From CAVRQM01 sp965246915 (GTDB lineage Bacteria; Pseudomonadota; Alphaproteobacteria; Acetobacterales; Acetobacteraceae), in the NCBI GenBank assembly GCA_965246915.1, contig CBDFGB010000015.1:1-64000 (forward strand): a stretch of DNA of 64,000 nt, written 5' to 3'. The translations under genes were made by a program, and so were the position numbers. Every line of letters starts with the position of its first letter. Position 1 is the stretch's first letter. Shown piece after piece: positions 53,643 through 63,200 of the stretch. The notes below the pieces were generated by a model. The model ran no database searches. It saw nothing but the letters and a program-made list of their open reading frames with translations, and was not told the origin of the DNA.

Positions 53643-53889
53643 CTAGGCTTCAGCGGCGGCCCCTCGCGGATCCAGGCGTCGCTCGACCCGATCGAGCCGC
53701 CGCTCAAAATAGTCCCTGCGAACGGACATGGGCGACCGCTTCCTGCATGTAAGCGACCGTCGTTTCCCACGCACCGACCCGAAAGGTCCACTCGTCACTC
53801 TTTCGTTCCAATCGATCGAACCGCCAGTCTACCCGCGCGAACTGCGCCCGAAGAAAATCGGGAACGTTGTCGCTCTAGGGTGTCGCCAT
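53643..53889 (-). pseudogene. Small coiled-coil protein gene, broken
   Basis: In the 380-base gap between sucD and sucA the minus strand opens with ATG 53889 (MATP), meets TAG at 53877-53875, and continues in the same frame SDNVPDFLRAQFARVDWRFD, RLERKSDEW and ETTVAYMQEAVAHV. A one-base shift near 53730 then gives RRDYFERRLDRVERRLDPRG to TAG at 53645. The 247-base span is one base more than a multiple of three, as expected for a single insertion. Without the lesions it would be an 80-residue helical protein with RFDRLERK and RLDRVERRLD heptads. Such small proteins occur in Rhodospirillales but have no known function. Confidence 0.65.
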
Positions 53890-53918
53890 AGATCAGACTC
53901 TATCGGACGCTCCCGCAA

Positions 53919-54794
53919 TCAGCCCCGCAAGGCCCGAAGCATCGTGCTGCCAAGTGCTGCCGGGCTTTCGGCGACGTGGATGCCGGCGGCCGTCATGGCC
54001 TCCATCTTGGCGGCCGCCGTATCGCGTCCACCGCTGATGACCGCGCCCGCATGGCCCATCCGCCGGCCAGGCGGCGCGGTGACGCCCGCGATGAAACCGA
54101 CGGTCGGCTTGCGGCGCGAATCGCGGGCGAGGAATTCGGCGGCGTCGATCTCGCTCTGGCCGCCGATCTCGCCGATCATGATGATCGCCTCGGTTTCCGG
54201 ATCGGCCAGGAACATCTCCAGCACCTCGACGAAATCGGTGCCTTTCACCGGATCTCCGCCGATGCCGACGCAGGTGCTCTGGCCCAGCCCCGCCGCCGTG
54301 GTCTGCGCCACCGCCTCGTAGGTCAGCGTGCCGGAGCGCGAGACGATGCCGATCCGCCCGCGACGGTGGATATGTCCAGGCATGATGCCGATCTTGCAGG
54401 CGTCGGGCGTGATCACCCCCGGGCAATTCGGCCCGATCAGCCGCGAGCCGGAACCGTCCAGCGCGCGGCGGACGCGGACCATATCGAGCACAGGAATGCC
54501 CTCGGTGATGCAGACGATCAGCGCGATCCGAGAATCGATCGCCTCTAGGATCGCGTCCGCCGCGAACGGCGGCGGCACATAGATCGCGCTGGCCGTCGCA
54601 TGGGTGGCCGCGACCGCCTCGGCCACCGTGTCGAACACCGGCAAATCGAGATGCGTCGAGCCGCCCTTGCCCGGCGTCACCCCGCCCAGGACCTTAGTGC
54701 CGTAAGCGATTGCCTGCTCGGAATGGAACGTCCCTTGCGCGCCCGTGAATCCCTGGGTGATGACCGTCGTGTCGCGGTCGACGAGAACGGCCAT
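53919..54794 (-). CDS. sucD: Succinyl-CoA synthetase alpha subunit
   Basis: A 291-residue subunit. GFTGAQGTFHSEQAI near the start is the CoA-binding P-loop-like segment, RLIGPNCPGVI and RIGIVSRSGTLTYE follow, and the phosphorylated His is in MGHAGAVISGG near 245. With SucC it converts succinyl-CoA, ADP or GDP and phosphate to succinate, nucleoside triphosphate and CoA. ATG 54794 overlaps the sucC stop as TGATG. Confidence 0.97.
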   Translation of the reverse strand: MAVLVDRDTTVITQGFTGAQGTFHSEQAIAYGTKVLGGVTPGKGGSTHLDLPVFDTVAEAVAATHATASAIYVPPPFAADAILEAIDSRIALIVCITEGIPVLDMVRVRRALDGSGSRLIGPNCPGVITPDACKIGIMPGHIHRRGRIGIVSRSGTLTYEAVAQTTAAGLGQSTCVGIGGDPVKGTDFVEVLEMFLADPETEAIIMIGEIGGQSEIDAAEFLARDSRRKPTVGFIAGVTAPPGRRMGHAGAVISGGRDTAAAKMEAMTAAGIHVAESPAALGSTMLRALRG

Positions 54795-56002
54795 CAGCCG
54801 GCGTCCCGCACGTCGTCGCGCGTCGCCCTGACGATCTTTTCCGCAGCGTCGGCCAGATTGTCGGCGGCGATGATCGCCAGCCCCGAACGGGCCAAGATGG
54901 CCTTGCCGAGCTCGACGTTAGTCCCCTCCAGGCGTACCACCAGCGGCACGTTGAGGCTGACTTCGCGCGCCGCCTCGATGACTCCCTCGGCAATCACGTC
55001 GCAGCGCATGATGCCGCCGAAAATATTGACCAGGATGCCTTCGACGTTGGGGTCCGACAGGATGATCTTGAAGGCTGCGGTCACGCGCTCCTTGGTGGCG
55101 CCGCCGCCGACATCGAGGAAATTGGCGGGCGACGCGCCATACAGCTTGATGATGTCCATCGTCGCCATGGCCAGGCCCGCGCCGTTGACCATGCAGCCGA
55201 TGGTGCCATCGAGCGCCACGTAGTTCAGGCTATGGTGAGCGGCCTCCAGCTCCTTCGGGTCCTCCTCGGCCTCGTCGCGTAGCTTCTCCAGCTCCGGATG
55301 GCGGAACAGCGCGTTGTCGTCGAAACTGACCTTGGCATCGAGCGCCACGACCTCGCCCGCGGCGGTGACGACCAGTGGGTTGATCTCGACGATGGCGCAG
55401 TCGAGCGCGATGAACGCTTTATACATGGCGTCCACGAAGCGGGAGAACGCGCCGATCTGTTTTCCGGTCAGACCGAGCCCGAACGCCAGTTTTCGAGCGT
55501 GAAAGCCTGAAATCCCGGCGGCGGGGTCGATCGCGACGCGCAGGATCAGCTCCGGGTTGTGTTCGGCAACCTCCTCGACCTCCATCCCGCCTTGCGTCGA
55601 GGCCATCACGGTGACCCGAGAGGTCGCGCGATCGATCAGCAGGGACAGATAAAGTTCGCGGGCGATCTCGCACCCGGCTTCCACGTAGACTCGATGAACC
55701 TTCTTGCCGACCGTGCCGGTCTGCTTGGTCACCAGCGTGTGCCCGATCATCGCCTCGGCGGCGGCTTTCACCTCCTCGGCGGAGCGGGCGAGCCGCACCC
55801 CGCCCTTGCCGTTCGGATCCTCGGCGAACCGGCCAGCGCCCCGGCCGCCAGCATGGATCTGGCTTTTCACGACGAAGACCGGACCCGGCAACTTCGCCGC
55901 CGCGTCGGCCGCCTCCTGCGGGGTCCAGGCGACATGGCCTTCCAGGACCGCCACCCCGTAGTGCCGGAGCAGCTCTTTCGCCTGGTATTCGTGGATGTTC
56001 AC
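54794..56002 (-). CDS. sucC: Succinyl-CoA synthetase beta subunit
   Basis: A 402-residue ATP-grasp subunit starting MNIHEYQAKELLRHYGV. IHAGGRGAG with the nucleotide-binding region, LEINPLVV-like VEINPLVVTAAGEVVALDAK with metal ligands, and VNGAGLAMATMDIIKLYG and NIFGGIMRCDVIA near the C-terminus are typical. It lies 4 bases after mdh and is translationally coupled to sucD. Confidence 0.97.
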   Translation of the reverse strand: MNIHEYQAKELLRHYGVAVLEGHVAWTPQEAADAAAKLPGPVFVVKSQIHAGGRGAGRFAEDPNGKGGVRLARSAEEVKAAAEAMIGHTLVTKQTGTVGKKVHRVYVEAGCEIARELYLSLLIDRATSRVTVMASTQGGMEVEEVAEHNPELILRVAIDPAAGISGFHARKLAFGLGLTGKQIGAFSRFVDAMYKAFIALDCAIVEINPLVVTAAGEVVALDAKVSFDDNALFRHPELEKLRDEAEEDPKELEAAHHSLNYVALDGTIGCMVNGAGLAMATMDIIKLYGASPANFLDVGGGATKERVTAAFKIILSDPNVEGILVNIFGGIMRCDVIAEGVIEAAREVSLNVPLVVRLEGTNVELGKAILARSGLAIIAADNLADAAEKIVRATRDDVRDAG

Positions 56003-56006
56003 CGCG

Positions 56007-56960
56007 TCAGACCCCGAGCTGCTTGAAATCCTCGATCAGTTTGTGCACCGCAGCACAAGATTTGTCGAATGCGGCGCGCTCCTCGGCGGTGAAGTCGACC
56101 TCGACGATCCGCTCCACGCCTGCCGCGCCGATCACCACGGGCACGCCGACATACAGGTCGCGCAACCCGTACTCGCCGGTCAGCATGACAGCCGCCGGCA
56201 GCACCCGCTTCTTGTCCTTGAGAAAGCTCTCGGCCATTGCGATGGCGCTGGCGGCCGGGGCGTAGAAGGCGCTGCCCTTTTCCAACAGCTTCACGATCTC
56301 GCCGCCGCCATTGGCGGTGCGGTGGACGATGGCGTCGATTCGCTCCTGCGTCGACCAGCCCATCGCGATCAGGTCGGGGACTGGGATCCCCGCCACCGTT
56401 GAGTAGCGAACCAGGGGGACCATGGTATCGCCGTGGCCGCCGAGGACAAAGCCGGTCACGTCCTCGACCGAGACGCCGAATTCCTGCGCGAGGAACAGCC
56501 GGAACCGCGCGCCGTCCAGCACCCCGGCCATGCCGACCACCCGCTCCTTCGGCAGGCCGGATCGCTGCTGCATCACCCAGACCATGACGTCGAGTGGATT
56601 GGTGATGACGACGACGAATGCATTCGGCGCGTGGGTCTTGATCCCTTCGGCGACCTCGGCGATCACGCCCGCGTTCTTCGCCAGCAGATCGTCGCGTGAC
56701 ATGCCCGGCACGCGCGGGAATCCGGCCGTGACGATCACCACGTCGGAGCCCGCGATGGCGGCGTAGTCCGAGCCGCCGGTCATGTGGCTGTCAAATCCGT
56801 CCACGGGGCTCGATTGCATGATGTCGAGCGCCTTGCCGGCCGCCACACCTCCGAACACGTCGAACATGACGACGTCGCCCAGCTCCTTGAGGCCGATCAG
56901 ATGGGCGAGCGTGCCGCCGATATTGCCGGCGCCGATGAGGGCGATCTTCTTGCGTGCCAT
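56007..56960 (-). CDS. mdh: Malate dehydrogenase (LDH-like type)
   Basis: A 317-residue NAD-dependent enzyme. GAGNIGGTLAHLIGLK is the dinucleotide motif, PRVPGMSRDDLL carries the substrate-binding Arg, DGARFR the Asp and Arg, and GGHGDTMVPL the catalytic His. It interconverts malate and oxaloacetate. It is the first gene of mdh-sucC-sucD-sucA-sucB-lpd, with a promoter probably in the gap upstream. Confidence 0.97.
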   Translation of the reverse strand: MARKKIALIGAGNIGGTLAHLIGLKELGDVVMFDVFGGVAAGKALDIMQSSPVDGFDSHMTGGSDYAAIAGSDVVIVTAGFPRVPGMSRDDLLAKNAGVIAEVAEGIKTHAPNAFVVVITNPLDVMVWVMQQRSGLPKERVVGMAGVLDGARFRLFLAQEFGVSVEDVTGFVLGGHGDTMVPLVRYSTVAGIPVPDLIAMGWSTQERIDAIVHRTANGGGEIVKLLEKGSAFYAPAASAIAMAESFLKDKKRVLPAAVMLTGEYGLRDLYVGVPVVIGAAGVERIVEVDFTAEERAAFDKSCAAVHKLIEDFKQLGV

Positions 56961-57279
56961 GCGGGGAGCGAGTCCTGGGCTGTGGGACCCCGCCGCCGCG
57001 CCCGTGAAGCGCTGGGTGGCAGGTGGCGGGTGCTACCGCATCGCAGCATCGGGGACAAGTTCCCCTCCCGTCCATGGACTCGGCCAACGTCTCGGCGATC
57101 GGCTTGACACCGTCGTTGTCCGCCTGCACGGGCCAGCCGATCCGCGATCGCTCGGATGTTATTAAAATTAGCTCCTCCCGCCACCACGCCCCGTTGCGTC
57201 GAACGGGGACGTGGCACCGGTTCAGGAGGCCGGCTACGACCAGACCGTGAGCGGACCGTCAGGTCAGAGTCGCGGCGGG
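56961..57279. other. Gap of about 320 bases with no supported gene
   Basis: It lies between the end of the giant repetitive gene and the mdh start, both minus-strand. It must hold any terminator of the former and the promoter of the mdh-suc operon. There is an A/T-rich spot near 57157-57172, but I could not assign convincing promoter boxes, a T-tailed hairpin or a coding remnant. Confidence 0.6.
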
Positions 57280-60200
57280 CTAGTGATGCACGATCAGGGT
57301 GCCCCCATGCTGATTGCTCATCAGCATGAGATGGCTCGCCGGAACGCTGCCCGCCAGGCCCAGCGAGAAGGTGTGGTGACCGTCGCCATAGGTCAGCGCG
57401 GAGCCCTTGGCCGACGAGGCAATGGAGGCGACGGCCGAGACGAATGACAGATCCGTCACATCGATGACGTCCGCTGCCACCCCCGTCCCGCCGAACTGCG
57501 CAATCCAATCGCCGTTGAGCCCAGCTGCCGTGCCGGTGAAAATATCTCGTGTCGCCGCATCACCCGACAGCGTCTGCGCCGAAGGGCCGGCGACCACCGC
57601 CCGTCCGGCCAGATGGCCTGACGCATCGAGGAAGCCGGCCGTCGCCAGCGACAAATTCGAGGCCTGGATCGGCGTGGCAACTGGTGCCGAGGCAGCCGCG
57701 ACGCGTAGGCCCGAACCGGACGACAGGGTGACATTGGTGTTGCCCGCCACGCTCGCCGTCTGCACGGTCAGCCCAGAGAAGCTGCCCGTGACCGCATAGC
57801 TTAGGGTCTTGCCGGTGTTGAGATTGACCGTCAACGTCCCGCCGGTGATCGAGGCGGAGTTCGCGGTCACACCGCCCAACACGATCGTGTCGCCGACCGC
57901 GAAGCCCCCGATCGTTCCGGTGTACGTTGTCGGCTTGTCGAGCTGCAATGTGCCCCCGACACCGCTGAAGCCACTGTTCATCGCATTCGTGGTCGCAAGG
58001 TCCAGGGTGGCCCCAGCATCGACCTGCAACCGACCGGTGCCCGTGGCGATGTTGACGATCGTGAGCCGCCCACCGTTCGCCTCGATCACCCCGTTGTTGG
58101 TGATACCGCCCACCGCCGTCCCGTAGCCGAGCAATGTCCCCGAGATCGTGGTGACCGATGTGTTCGACAGCGTTCCTCCGCCCAGTTGCAGGAGACCTTG
58201 ATCGCTCACGGTGCCCTTCAGCGCGAGCGAACGCCCCCCCAGCACGCGCAACGCGCCCGACGCGCCGATCGTCCGCAGGCTGCCGTCCAGGCTGTTCTGC
58301 ACGTTCGACGAGTTCAGGCTCTGAATGACGGAGCCCGTCCCGCTCAGCGTCACGTCGGCGTTCAGTGTGTAGATGAACGTGCTTCGGGCCAGTTGGATCG
58401 TTGATCCCGCGCCGACGGTCCAGACGCCGCCGGTCAGAGTGTTGCTCGCGAAGTTGGTAAGCGTCGCGGGTTCGAACATTAACGTGCCGCCGCCGCTGAC
58501 GCTGATCGTGCCGGAGTTGCTGAAGCTTCCGCCGCTGATGTCCAGCGTTCCGCCAGCGACCGCGATCGATCCGCGATTGATGATGGCATCGCTCGTGCCG
58601 CCGTTAAGCAACTGCGCCTGACCAACCGTCTGGCGCACGGTCAACCCCGCGCCGAGCGTCAGCGTGTTGGCCGCCGCCCCCGCGCTGCCCAGGATGTCAA
58701 TCGAACCGCTGCTGTCGCCGATCGTCACGACCGCGTTGTCGAGTGTTTCCGTGTCAAGGACCTGCAGGATCGACCCGCCACCGGCGAGCGAGATCGCGCC
58801 TGGCAAGCCACCCGAGACCGTACGAACGATCAGGCCGTTGACCACGTTCAGCACGCCGCTTCCATCGACGATGAGCGTGCCGCGATAGGTGACGTCGTCG
58901 AACGTGCCGTAGCCGATGTCGAAACCGCCTCCCGCGTCGGAGATCGTCCCGCCCCACACCGTGCCCCCAGCTAGGTCGTACGTCGTGCCGTTGCCCACGG
59001 AAAGCGTGCGGCCCCTGTTGTCCAGAAGACTGGTGATCTGCGTCGGCGCGGCCGAGGCGAGGGTGATGACCGTGTCGCCGTTCACCGCGGCGGCCTGCAC
59101 GCGAAGACCCGTGAAGCTGCCGCTGACCGAATAGGTCAGCGTTCCGCCGTTGGTGAGGTTGACACTCAGCACGTTGTTGGCGATCGCCACGGCGCTGGCC
59201 GTGATACCGCCCAGTACGATCGAGTCGCCCAACGCGAAGCCGGCGATCGAGCCCGTGTATGTCGAAGGTTTGTCGAGAAGCAACGTCCCGCCAGCCCCGT
59301 TGAAGGTGCTGGACAACCCGCTGTTGGTGACGAGTTCCAGCGTGCCGTCGGAATCGATCTGGAGTTGCCCGGAGCCGCTGGTGATGTTGACGATCTTCAG
59401 CAGGCCGTCATTGGCCTCGACCAGCCCTGTGGCCGACAACCCCCCGACGATCGAACCGAACCCGGACAGCGTCCCGGCCACCGTCAGCGTGGAGCTGGTG
59501 GACAGGGTGCCTCCGGCCAATTGCAGCACGCCCTGGTTCAGGAACGCACCGGGGATCGCGAGCGACCGTCCGGACAACAGCCGGAGCGCGCCGGTGACCC
59601 CGATCGTTCGCACATTGCTGTCGAGCGCCGTCTCGACCCCCGAGCCGTTCAGCCACTGCACCACGGCGCTCGAACCCGTCTCGGTGACGTCGGCATTGAG
59701 GACCGAGACGTTGCTGCTCCGCTCCAGTTCCAGGGTCGAGCCACTGCCCACGGCGTAGACGCCGCCACTCAACACGCCGCCCGTCGCGTTGCCCAGCGAG
59801 TTCGGCTCGAACGTGACGGCGCCGCCGCCCGTCACGGTGATGGTCCCGTTGTTGGTGAACGTCCCACCGCTGACGTCGAGCGTGCCACCCGACACGGCGA
59901 TGAGGCCCTGGTTCACCGTGACATCGTTGCTGCCCGAACTGAGAATCTGGGCCTGACCGGTGGTCTGCTGCAGCAGGATGTTGGCCCCGAGCGTGAGCGT
60001 ATTTCCGTTTGCGCCACCGTTGCTCAAAATATCGGTGACGCCGCTCGCGTCACCGATTCTGATCGTCGCGTTGTCGAGCGTCTCGGTGTCCAGCACCACG
60101 AGGCTAGACCCGCCACCGGTCAGCGCGAGCGTCCCCGCACCACCTCCCGACGCCGCTTGTAGCGTCAGGCCATTCTGTACGTTCAGCGAGCCGGACGGGC

Positions 60201-63200
60201 TGATCGCCAGAACCCCGCGATAGGTGACCCCGTCCAGCGTTCCACCCCCAGCCACGAACCCACCGCCCGCGTCGACGATCACCCCGCCCCGGATCACGCC
60301 TCCCGCCGCCGGTCCGAGGGCCGCGAGGCCACCGCCGTTCGCGATGCTCAGCGTGCCTCCGGCATTGTTAAGCGCTCCGAACACGTTCGCGACATCACCC
60401 GAGAGGCTTAGCGATAGCAGTTGTGCGGTCGTGAACGCCCCATAGAGATCAAGCGTCGCGTTCGTCGCGTTAATCGTGCCGATCGTTCCCCACGCCGTCG
60501 ATGCGTCGGACCCGAGTTGAAGATGGCCACCACCGCTGATGTTGATCGTGCCGGTGTTGTCCCAGCCGGCCTGCAAGGCAATGTCGCCGCCGGATGTCGC
60601 GGAGATCAACCCGGAGTTGGTGAAGTCGACGACGTTGTCGTCGAACACGGCAGTGGCACCGGTGGCGCTGATCGTGCCGGAATTGACGAACGTGCCGTAG
60701 TCGACGTGGAACGTACCGCCAGTCACCGTGATGCGCGCATTGCTGATCGTCGTGCCGCTCGCCGCCGTGTAGATCGCCGCGTCACCGACGCTCTGCTGGA
60801 TCAGTAACCCAGCGCCAAGAGTTAACGTACCGGGGCCTGGGAACACGTAGTTCTGGATATAGTCCGTCTCGCCGCTCGCATCGCCCATCGTGATGGTCGC
60901 GTTGTCCAACGTCTCGGTGTCGAGTATGAAGAGTCCCGATCCGCCACCGGTTATATTGATGGTCCCCGCGCCGCTGCCGGAGGATGGCCGCAGGGTCAAT
61001 CCGTTCACCACCCACGCGTTGCCGTCCTGTCCGATCGTCAACGCGCCGCGATAGGTCACGCCGTCGAGCGTGCCATCGGCAAACACCAGCCCGCCACCCG
61101 CGTCCGAAATCGTGCCGCCGGTGACGGTGCCACCGGCCAATGTGATCGTGCCGAGCGCCGCCGCGCCGCCGATCGCCAGGATGGTACTCGTGTTGTCGAG
61201 CGCGCCGAAAATCCGCGTGTCGGTGTTGCTCAGCCCGATTTGCGCGAGCTGCGCGGTCGTGAAGGCACCGCCAAGTTCGAGCGTGGCATTGCTCGCGGTG
61301 ATTGTGCCGATACTCTGCCACCCAGAAGTCGTATCGCTTCCGAGTTTCAAGGTCGCCCCGGTGACCGAAATCGTGCCGGTATTCGACCAGCCCGCCTCCA
61401 GCGTGACGTCGGAACTGCCCGTCGCGATGAGAACTCCGGCATTGGTGAACTGCGTGTCGCCAAGGAAGGCCGAGACGGCAAGAGTACCGGTCCCGCTCAC
61501 GCTGATCGTGCCGGAATTGATGAAGCCACCCCCATTGCCATAGATCTGGAACAGCCCGTCGCCGCCGACGGAAATTCGGCCCTGATTCACCGTGGTGGCT
61601 GGCGCATAGCTGTAGATTTGGGCAACGCCGGTGATCTGCTGGACGCGCACGCCGGCACCAAGCGCCACCGTGCCGGCGGCAAAGTTATAAAGGCTGTCGG
61701 TGGCTTGGCTCGCATCGCCCATGGTGATCGTGAGGCCGTCGACCGTCTGCCCGTTCAAGAAGTTGATCTGCGAATAGCCGCCAGTCAGGTTCACGATCCC
61801 GGGCCCGCTGCCGCCGCTGTTGCGCACGATCAGGCCGTCCAATACGTCGAGCACGTCGCTTCCGCCGAGCGAGAGCGTTCCAACGTACGTGACACCATCC
61901 AGCGTGCCGCCGGCATAGATAAGTCCGCCCCCGGTATCGACGATCGTGCCGCCGCTGATCGGCAGACCACTGGCAAGATTGATCGTGCCGAGTGTCGTCC
62001 CAGAGCCCACGTAGAGCGTGTCGCCACTGTTGTCATAAGTACCAGTCACGGTCACCGTGTCGGTGGAGTTGTTCAGCAACCGCAGAAAGCTCTGTCCGCC
62101 GAACACGCCACCCAGATTGACCGTGGCGTTGTTGACCGACAACGCGCCCGCGTCGTCGAACGTCCCGGCCAAGGTCAGCGTCCCGCCATTGACGGAAATG
62201 GAGCCGGTATTCGTGAAGCTGGCGCCGAACAGGAGTACGCCGCCAGCACTCGAGATCGAGCCGGTGTTCGTCCCGACCGCGGCCGCCGGAACGGTGTAGG
62301 GTCCGCTCAGCACGCCAAGCGTGCCGCCTGCGCTCACCAAGAGTTTGCCGGAGTTGGTAAATTGGTCGGCCGAGAGCTGGATTACGCCGCCCCCCGTGGC
62401 GACCTGCACGGTGCCGCGGTTCACCAGCGCGTCGGGGGCGAGCGTGCCGACCGAGGTGATAGCGCCGAAACCGCCGTTGGAGACGATCTGCAGTGACGAG
62501 CCGAGCGTGAGGGTCGTTCCGGTCCCGGCGCTGTCACGTTCAGTGATCCTGGCGCTCGACGTGCGGACCGACGACCCGAGCGTGACGATCGCGGTGTCGA
62601 GTGTTTGACTGCCGATCAGGTTCAAATAGCTCGACGTGCCAGTCAGCTTAATCGCACCCAAGCCGCTACCGCCCGCGCCCTTGTTCACGAGCTTCGTTGC
62701 GATATTGAGGACGGAGCCATTGCGGGAGAGGTCGACTGTGCCCTGGTAGGTCACGTTGGTCAGCGTGCCGGCGTTGAAGACGAATCCACCGCCCGCGTCC
62801 GCGATTGTGCCGTTGCGGATCGGCAGGCTCGTCCCGAGCGTGAGCGTCCCGATCGTGGTGCCGCTGCCGATGTTCAGAACGGCACCACTGTTCTCATAGG
62901 TCGCGGTATAGGTCACGGTGTCGCTGCTGTTGTTCAGCAGCGCCAGCAGCGACGCGCCGGAGATCGTGCCACCAATCGTGAGCTTCGTATTGTTGGCCGT
63001 AAACGCGCCGGTGGTGACGAACGTGCCGGCGATCGTGACCGTGCCGCCGGTGGCGACGACCGATCCGGTGTTGGTGAAGCTGTTGGCGAACGCCAGCAGG
63101 CCACTGGAGATCGCGATGGTCCCGCTGTTGCTGCCGACCGCGCCGGTCGCCACGCCATATGGGCCGGTCAGAACGTCGAGCGTGCCGCCGCCGGTGACCG

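Noticed and set aside
61240..62496. 418-codon and other long plus-strand frames opposite the giant repetitive gene
   Set aside because: Shadows of the repeats; their own repetition follows the repeats of the minus-strand gene.
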